DNA of 64,000 bases, taken from Zhaonella formicivorans. Its GTDB lineage: Bacteria > Bacillota > DUOV01 > Zhaonellaceae. Location of the stretch: the NCBI RefSeq assembly GCF_004353525.1, contig NZ_CP085524.1, positions 496,001 through 560,000 of the forward strand. The letters are read 5' to 3'. Positions 59,358 through 64,000 of the stretch are shown here, piece by piece (the stretch's first letter is position 1; every line of letters starts with the position of its first letter). A model generated the notes under the pieces. The model worked only from the letters and a program-made list of their open reading frames with translations. It searched no databases and was not told where the DNA came from. Position numbers and translations under genes: made by a program.

Positions 59358-61649
59358 ATGACCTATTCAGTAGTCGGAAAAAGCATCAAAAGAGTTGATG
59401 CAGTTGCAAAAGTAACAGGTAGAGCAAAGTATGCTGATGATTTTTTTGAACGAGATACGCTGGTGGGGAAAATCCTGCGGAGCCCCTATGCCCATGCCGT
59501 GATTAAAAATATTGATGTAAGTAAAGCAAAGGCTTTACCAGGTGTAGAGGCGGTTTTAACTTATAAAGATGTTCCCCAAACCAAATTTGCCACAGCAGGG
59601 CACCCATATTCGCTTGACCCAAAGCATAGGGATAAGGAAGACCGTTCTATTCTGACTAATAAGGCGCGTTTTGTGGGCGATGCCATTGCTGCAGTAGTAG
59701 CAACTGATGAGTTAATTGCTGAAGAAGCATTGAAACTCATTGAGGTAGAGTATGAAGTCCTGGAACCACTTCTCACTCCTGAAGATGCGATGAAGGAGGG
59801 TGCACCCCAAATTCATGAAGGATGTGAGCGCAACATCCTTGCTTCTAATGGAAATGAATATGGAGATCTGGAGGCGGCTTTTCAAGAAGCGGACCATATT
59901 TTTGAAGGTGAGTATGAAACCAGCATTGTTCAACACTGCCATTTGGAAAACCAAGTAGCACAAGCTTACGTGGATACGGATGGGCGTATAGTAATTATTA
60001 CTTCTACCCAGATCCCTCATATTTGTAGAAGAGTGGTGGGACAAGCGCTAGGTATTCCTTGGGGCAAGGTGCGCATAATCAAGCCTTATGTGGGCGGCGG
60101 GTTTGGAAACAAACAAGAAGTGACAATCGAGCCATTAACTGCTGCCATGACTTTGGCGGTCGGTGGCCGCCCGGTGAAGTTAGAACTCTCCAGGGAAGAG
60201 GTAATGATTGACACCAGGACTCGCCACGCTTTTAAATTCAAAATCAAAACGGGATTGACAAAAGACGGCAAGCTGCTTGGTATTCATATTAAAACCATAT
60301 CCAATACCGGGGCCTATGCCTCCCATGGACATTCTATTGCCATGAGCGCAAGCAGTAAATTCCGGCCCTTGTATCCGGTAAAAGGTTTCAAATACGAGCC
60401 GTTAACTGTCTATACCAATCTGCCTGCAGCCGGAGCAATGCGCGGTTACGGTGCCCCTCAAATATTCTATGCATTTGAATGTCATCTGGACGACGTTGCC
60501 AGAAAGCTGAATATGGATCCTATTGAACTTCGCAAGAAAAACTTTGTTGAAGTCGGCTTTGTAGAACCCGTAAGCAAAAATAAGGTACTAAGCTGTGGGA
60601 TCCGGGAGTGCGTAGAAAAAGGCAAAGAGTTGATTAAATGGGAAGAGAAAAAAGCCCGGTATGTCAACCAAACAGGTACTAAACGTCGTGGTTTAGGTAT
60701 GGCGTGCTTCAGCTATGCTTCGGGAACCCATCCGGTCAGTTTGGAAATCGCCGGGGCGAGGATTGTTTTGAACCAGGATGGCTCTGTGCAGCTCCAAATC
60801 GGCGCCACGGAAATAGGTCAGGGCAGCGACACTGTCTTTGCTCAAATGGTGGCCGAAGTATTAGGAATTCCAATGGATATGGTCCATGTTATTTCCACGC
60901 AGGATACAGATATTACGCCATTTGATACGGGCGCATACGCCTCAAGACAGAGTTACGTTACAGGTATGGCTGTCAAAAAAGCGGCTTTAGAAGTCAAGGA
61001 AAAAATCCTCGATTTTGTCTGGGGTATGACAGATATACCTGCCCATATGCTGGATATTAGAGATGCCAATATAATTTACAAGCATTCCGGGGAAATTGTA
61101 ATGCCTTTGGAGAAAGCCGCAATGCAAACTTATTATGATACTGTTTTTGCGAAGCCGATCACCAGCGATACTACAAATAACGCCAGGATCAATGCTTATT
61201 CTTTTGGTGTAACGTTTGCAGAGGTAGAAGTAGATATAAAAACAGGCAAAATTCAGGTCCTGGAAATCTTTAATGTTCATGATTCGGGACAAATTTTAAA
61301 CCACCAATTGGCGGAAGGCCAGGTCCATGGCGGTGTAAGTATGGGGATTGGGTACGCGCTTTCCGAGCAGATGCTTTTTGATGAAAAAACAGGAAAGCCT
61401 CTCAATAATAATTTACTGGATTACAAATTGCCCACAATCATGGACACCCCTGATATCGGTGTGGCATTTGTTGAGACCTTTGATCCAACAAGTTCTTTCG
61501 GTCATAAATCTCTGGGTGAACCACCGGCTATTTCACCTGCACCTGCTATCCGTAACGCTGTTTTGGATGCCACCGGGGTCGAGTTTAACCGGCTGCCCAT
61601 GAACCCGCAGCGGGTGTTCGAGAAGTTTAAAGAAGTAGGATTAATCTAG
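59358..61649 (+). CDS. xdhA: Xanthine dehydrogenase, molybdopterin-binding subunit
   Basis: A 763-residue Mo-hydroxylase large subunit oxidising hypoxanthine or xanthine. VDAVAKVTGRAKYADDFF at the N-terminus, YVGGGFGNKQE (~247), GAMRGYGAPQIFYAFE (~357), EIGQGSDT (~491) and GHKSLGEPPAISPAPAIRNA near the C-terminus with the catalytic glutamate. ATG 59358 has GGAGGGGAG upstream; the longer frame from 59298 lacks this. First gene of an xdhABC operon under a purine riboswitch. Related large subunits act on aldehydes or nicotinate, but the riboswitch and the purine cluster favour xanthine. Confidence 0.92.
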   Translation: MTYSVVGKSIKRVDAVAKVTGRAKYADDFFERDTLVGKILRSPYAHAVIKNIDVSKAKALPGVEAVLTYKDVPQTKFATAGHPYSLDPKHRDKEDRSILTNKARFVGDAIAAVVATDELIAEEALKLIEVEYEVLEPLLTPEDAMKEGAPQIHEGCERNILASNGNEYGDLEAAFQEADHIFEGEYETSIVQHCHLENQVAQAYVDTDGRIVIITSTQIPHICRRVVGQALGIPWGKVRIIKPYVGGGFGNKQEVTIEPLTAAMTLAVGGRPVKLELSREEVMIDTRTRHAFKFKIKTGLTKDGKLLGIHIKTISNTGAYASHGHSIAMSASSKFRPLYPVKGFKYEPLTVYTNLPAAGAMRGYGAPQIFYAFECHLDDVARKLNMDPIELRKKNFVEVGFVEPVSKNKVLSCGIRECVEKGKELIKWEEKKARYVNQTGTKRRGLGMACFSYASGTHPVSLEIAGARIVLNQDGSVQLQIGATEIGQGSDTVFAQMVAEVLGIPMDMVHVISTQDTDITPFDTGAYASRQSYVTGMAVKKAALEVKEKILDFVWGMTDIPAHMLDIRDANIIYKHSGEIVMPLEKAAMQTYYDTVFAKPITSDTTNNARINAYSFGVTFAEVEVDIKTGKIQVLEIFNVHDSGQILNHQLAEGQVHGGVSMGIGYALSEQMLFDEKTGKPLNNNLLDYKLPTIMDTPDIGVAFVETFDPTSSFGHKSLGEPPAISPAPAIRNAVLDATGVEFNRLPMNPQRVFEKFKEVGLI

Positions 61650-61667
61650 GAAGGCGGTGACACATTA

Positions 61668-62552
61668 ATGTATAATATTCAAGGGTACTATGACCCAGAA
61701 ACAGTAGATGAGGCAGTAGCGCTTCTCGCCGATAATCCTAGCTTGAAAATCATCGCAGGCGGGACAGATGTTTTAATTAAAATGCACGGCGGACAACTGG
61801 AAAAAGCAGAGCTTTTAAGCATTAGAAAGCTAAAGGAGCTGGAAGATATAAAAAAACTAGAGGACGGTACTATCATTATCGGTCCTTTAGCCACTTTCAG
61901 CCAAATCTATAATGACCCGGTGATCAAGAAAAACATTCCGGTTTTGGGGGAAGCAGCTATTTCCATGGGAGGACCCCAAATCAGGAACATCGCAACTATC
62001 GGCGGGAACATCTGCAATGGCGCAACCTCTGCCGACAGTGCATCCACCTTGTTTGCCCTGAATGCCAAGTTAAAGCTAAGAACTAGTCAAGGGGAGCGGG
62101 TAATTCCCATTCAGGAGTTTTACCTGGGACCCGGCAAGGTTGATTTAAAACCTGGGGAGGTACTGACTGAGATAATCATTACGCCCGAAAACTATCAGGG
62201 CTTCGGTGGGCACTATATTAAATTCGCCATGCGCAATGCCATGGATATTGCTACTTTAGGCGTTGCTGTGCTGTGTAAAATCACAGAAAGTAAGCTGATC
62301 GAAGATGTGCGCATTGGCCTTGGGGTAGCGGCTCCTACGCCCATTAGATGCCAGGAAGCGGAGAGCTTCGCTCGGGGTAAAGCAATTTCTGAGGAAATTA
62401 TTGCGGTAATCGGTAAACTAGCAGTAAAATCGACCAAGGCCAGAACCTCATGGCGGGCTTCAAAAGAATACCGGGAGCACTTGGTGGAAGAGCTTACCCA
62501 AAGGGCTTTGAAGGCGGCCGTTCGTAATGCAGGAGGTGGGGAAGTTGCATAA
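61668..62552 (+). CDS. xdhB: Xanthine dehydrogenase, FAD-binding subunit
   Basis: A 294-residue FAD_binding_5/CO_deh_flav_C protein: YYDPETVDEAVALLADN, IIAGGTDVLIKMHGG (~33), GGPQIRNIATIGGNICNGATSADSASTLFALNAK (~103-136) and IGLGVAAPTPIRCQEAE (~222). It carries electrons from the iron-sulfur subunit to the acceptor. Starts 18 bases after xdhA and overlaps xdhC by 8 bases. Confidence 0.94.
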   Translation: MYNIQGYYDPETVDEAVALLADNPSLKIIAGGTDVLIKMHGGQLEKAELLSIRKLKELEDIKKLEDGTIIIGPLATFSQIYNDPVIKKNIPVLGEAAISMGGPQIRNIATIGGNICNGATSADSASTLFALNAKLKLRTSQGERVIPIQEFYLGPGKVDLKPGEVLTEIIITPENYQGFGGHYIKFAMRNAMDIATLGVAVLCKITESKLIEDVRIGLGVAAPTPIRCQEAESFARGKAISEEIIAVIGKLAVKSTKARTSWRASKEYREHLVEELTQRALKAAVRNAGGGEVA

Positions 62553-63006
62553 AAAAATATCCTTTACTGTAAATGGCAAAGCGGTAAGCTTAGAGGTGGA
62601 CATTCGTCAATCCCTTTTAGAAGTCTTGAGAAATATCCTAGGATACACCGGGGTCAAAAAAGGATGTGGTGTGGGGGAATGCGGGGCCTGCACCGTGCTG
62701 GTTGACGGTACACCTATTGACTCCTGCATTTATCTGGCAGTCTGGGCTGACGGGAAGAATATCACAACCATTGAGGGTTTAGCCAAAAACGGTGAGCTGA
62801 CCAAAGTGCAGAAAGCGTTCATTGAAGAAGGGGCCATCCAGTGTGGCTTTTGTACACCGGGCCTGGTGCTGACTACCACTGCCCTGGTCGAGAGCGGGAA
62901 AAAATATACCAGAGAGGAACTCAAGAGAGAGTTATCAGGTCATTTCTGCCGCTGCACAGGCTATCAAAATATCCTTAAGGCGGCTGAAAGGGCACTGGAA
63001 GAATAG
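62545..63006 (+). CDS. xdhC: Xanthine dehydrogenase, [2Fe-2S] subunit
   Basis: A 153-residue dicluster iron-sulfur protein. Plant-type cluster CGVGECGACTVLVDG (~42-56) and the second cluster CGFCTPGLVLTT ... CRCTGYQNI (~100-140) are complete. The start TTG 62545 follows AGGAGGT; an ATG at 62527 overlaps this site, so the TTG is preferred. Named by the E. coli XdhABC order. Confidence 0.93.
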   Translation: MHKKISFTVNGKAVSLEVDIRQSLLEVLRNILGYTGVKKGCGVGECGACTVLVDGTPIDSCIYLAVWADGKNITTIEGLAKNGELTKVQKAFIEEGAIQCGFCTPGLVLTTTALVESGKKYTREELKRELSGHFCRCTGYQNILKAAERALEE

Positions 63007-63013
63007 GGCTTGA

Positions 63014-63045
63014 TGGGGGGAATTGCGCCCCCCTTATTTTTTATT
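63014..63045 (+). terminator. Intrinsic terminator of xdhABC
   Basis: GGGGGG (63015-63020) pairs with CCCCCC (63028-63033), followed by TTATTTTTTATT. Confidence 0.85.
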
Positions 63046-63119
63046 CAGTCCAGCTACCACTTCCGTAAAATTTAACGTATAATAATTATGGAAAAACACT
63101 GGAGGGGAGGGGAGCAGGT

Positions 63120-63311
63120 TTGACAACAGTTCAAAACCGTCATTGTTATGCCCGCCTTTATCTGTGTGAAGAATGCCTACAACTGGCCGGGAAAAATCAT
63201 GAAGTTTACTTGGTCCCAATGGATAAAAAGCTAACAGGAAGATGCGAAGTCTGTGGCGAAACGAAAAAAATACAAGAGGTGTTCACCACTGCTTTTCATT
63301 ACGGCATATAG
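63120..63311 (+). CDS. Hypothetical small protein with two CxxC motifs
   Basis: A 63-residue protein with CEECLQLAG (~15) and CEVCGETKK (~42), a probable zinc ribbon. Starts at TTG with GGAGGGGAGG upstream. I recognise no function. It has its own ribosome site after the xdhABC terminator and is followed by a perfect 15-bp stem-loop. Confidence 0.7.
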   Translation: MTTVQNRHCYARLYLCEECLQLAGKNHEVYLVPMDKKLTGRCEVCGETKKIQEVFTTAFHYGI

Positions 63312-63312
63312 T

Positions 63313-63349
63313 ATTTAAGCCCTTAACCTTTATAGTTAAGGGCTTAAAT
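63313..63349. terminator. Perfect 15-bp stem-loop after the small CxxC gene
   Basis: ATTTAAGCCCTTAAC (63313-63327) pairs perfectly with GTTAAGGGCTTAAAT (63335-63349). No clear T-run follows on the plus strand (AGTTATTG), so it is a weak terminator or a 3'-end stabiliser. Confidence 0.6.
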
Positions 63350-63374
63350 AGTTATTGTTGCTGGCCTTCTGGGG

Positions 63375-64000
63375 GTAAGCGATAAATAATAGGGTGCATG
63401 AAAAAGATTAGCCCCGGCACAGCAGCCTTTGCCCGTACCGGAGCCCAGATAATCTATATATTTAACAATTTTTGTTATGACAATAATCAGGGAGATTCTC
63501 GGACCAAGGCATTAAGTCCTCAAGAAGCGAGGGACAATTCTTGAAGTCAAGTGTTGGCATTGTGCTGAAGATATGTACCAGATATTTAAAAATATTGAGT
63601 TTGTTAGCTTTGGCTGTCTCGACAATGCTGTAAACAATGGCACTGGCTCTGGCTCCTTTGGTTGTGTCGGCAAACAGCCAGGATTTCCTGCCGACTACAA
63701 ACGGCCTGATTGCGTTCTCAGCCCGGTTGTTGGACAATTCGATGCGCCCGTCTTCAAGAAATACGCCTAGTGAAGGTTTTTGGTTTAAGGAATAAGTTAT
63801 GGCCTCGGCAAGTTTTGAGCCTTGGAGAGGGTTCACGGTTTCAAGCCACGACAAGTAAGCCTCAAAGATAGGCCTGGACTGTTCCTGACGCTTAAGTTTC
63901 CGTTCTTCCGGAGTAAGTTCTGTTAAATTCTTTTCTATAGCAAAAAGTTGGTTGCAATATTCAAACCCAATGGCAGCAGTAGAACCCCGGATATCTCCGC
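63375..64000 (-). mobile_element. IS66-family element, truncated by the window end
   Basis: GTAAGCG at 63375 is the terminal motif of IS66-family inverted repeats, and the transposase frame reads inward from the window end towards it. The far end lies outside the window. Confidence 0.75.
63462..64000 (-). CDS. IS66-family transposase (TnpC), C-terminal part
   Basis: The frame is open through the window edge, so the gene starts outside; about 178 residues are visible. NNRAENAIRPFVVGRKSWLF carries the catalytic glutamate; SIVETAKANKLNIFKYL is the IS66 C-terminal signature, and the visible upstream part reads AAIGFEYCNQLFAIEKNL. The stop codon lies 87 bases inside the GTAAGCG end. Confidence 0.88.
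   Translation of the reverse strand, partial: GDIRGSTAAIGFEYCNQLFAIEKNLTELTPEERKLKRQEQSRPIFEAYLSWLETVNPLQGSKLAEAITYSLNQKPSLGVFLEDGRIELSNNRAENAIRPFVVGRKSWLFADTTKGARASAIVYSIVETAKANKLNIFKYLVHIFSTMPTLDFKNCPSLLEDLMPWSENLPDYCHNKNC

Overview
The window looks like chromosomal DNA of a strictly anaerobic Firmicute of the Clostridia, Peptococcaceae or Moorella-like. The signs are the strong Gram-positive ribosome binding sites with many TTG and GTG starts, an [FeFe] hydrogenase with its TM1266-type regulator, YgfK and several molybdenum hydroxylases, PdxST with a MocR/PdxR regulator, and Firmicute families such as YqeY, DUF3243 and YitT. No rRNA or tRNA gene was recognised.

Layout. 1-12.2 kb: an anaerobic purine/urate-type catabolic cluster (xdhD-like fragment, ssnA, a HutC-type GntR regulator, a Com-like zinc ribbon, ygeY, ygeW, ygfK, carbamate kinase, 8-oxoguanine deaminase). 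12.4-15.4 kb: a molybdopterin oxidoreductase, a GNAT protein and a hydrogenase regulator. 15.6-17.1 kb: a frameshifted IS110 element, then the [FeFe] hydrogenase. 19-23 kb: CoA-disulfide reductase with rhodanese, ArsR, uracil-DNA glycosylase, DUF3243, YqeY. 23.2-28.6 kb: a likely organosulfonate operon (AprA-like flavoprotein, ferredoxin, sulfonate-type ABC importer) whose ATPase is fused to a phosphosulfolactate synthase (ComA) domain. 28.7-31.8 kb: pdxST with divergent pdxR. 31.9-39.3 kb: LarA-like racemase, phosphoesterase, rhomboid protease, a DDE insertion sequence, YitT (apparent ATA start), LemA, TPM protein. 39.4-57.3 kb: a defence island with a Wadjet (JetABCD) operon followed by a complete type I-C CRISPR-Cas locus with 25 repeats, split by an IS3-family element. 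57.6-63.3 kb: a CAP-domain protein, then a purine riboswitch and xdhABC. The right end is an IS66 fragment.

How the genes fit together. The two outer regions both concern purines. The xdhABC operon with a guanine-class aptamer should hydroxylate purines. The ygeW/ygeY/ygfK/ssnA/carbamate kinase set matches clusters linked to anaerobic urate breakdown, with carbamate kinase recovering ATP from carbamoyl phosphate. The sulfonate operon is the least conventional metabolic unit. The defence island combines plasmid-directed (Wadjet) and sequence-directed (CRISPR) immunity.

A second layer is a set of long nested stem-loops with GC-rich loops, at 12246-12432, 16960-17080, 33994-34247 and 56151-56271. 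Pairs of them share short sequence blocks, and I could not assign them to a known family.
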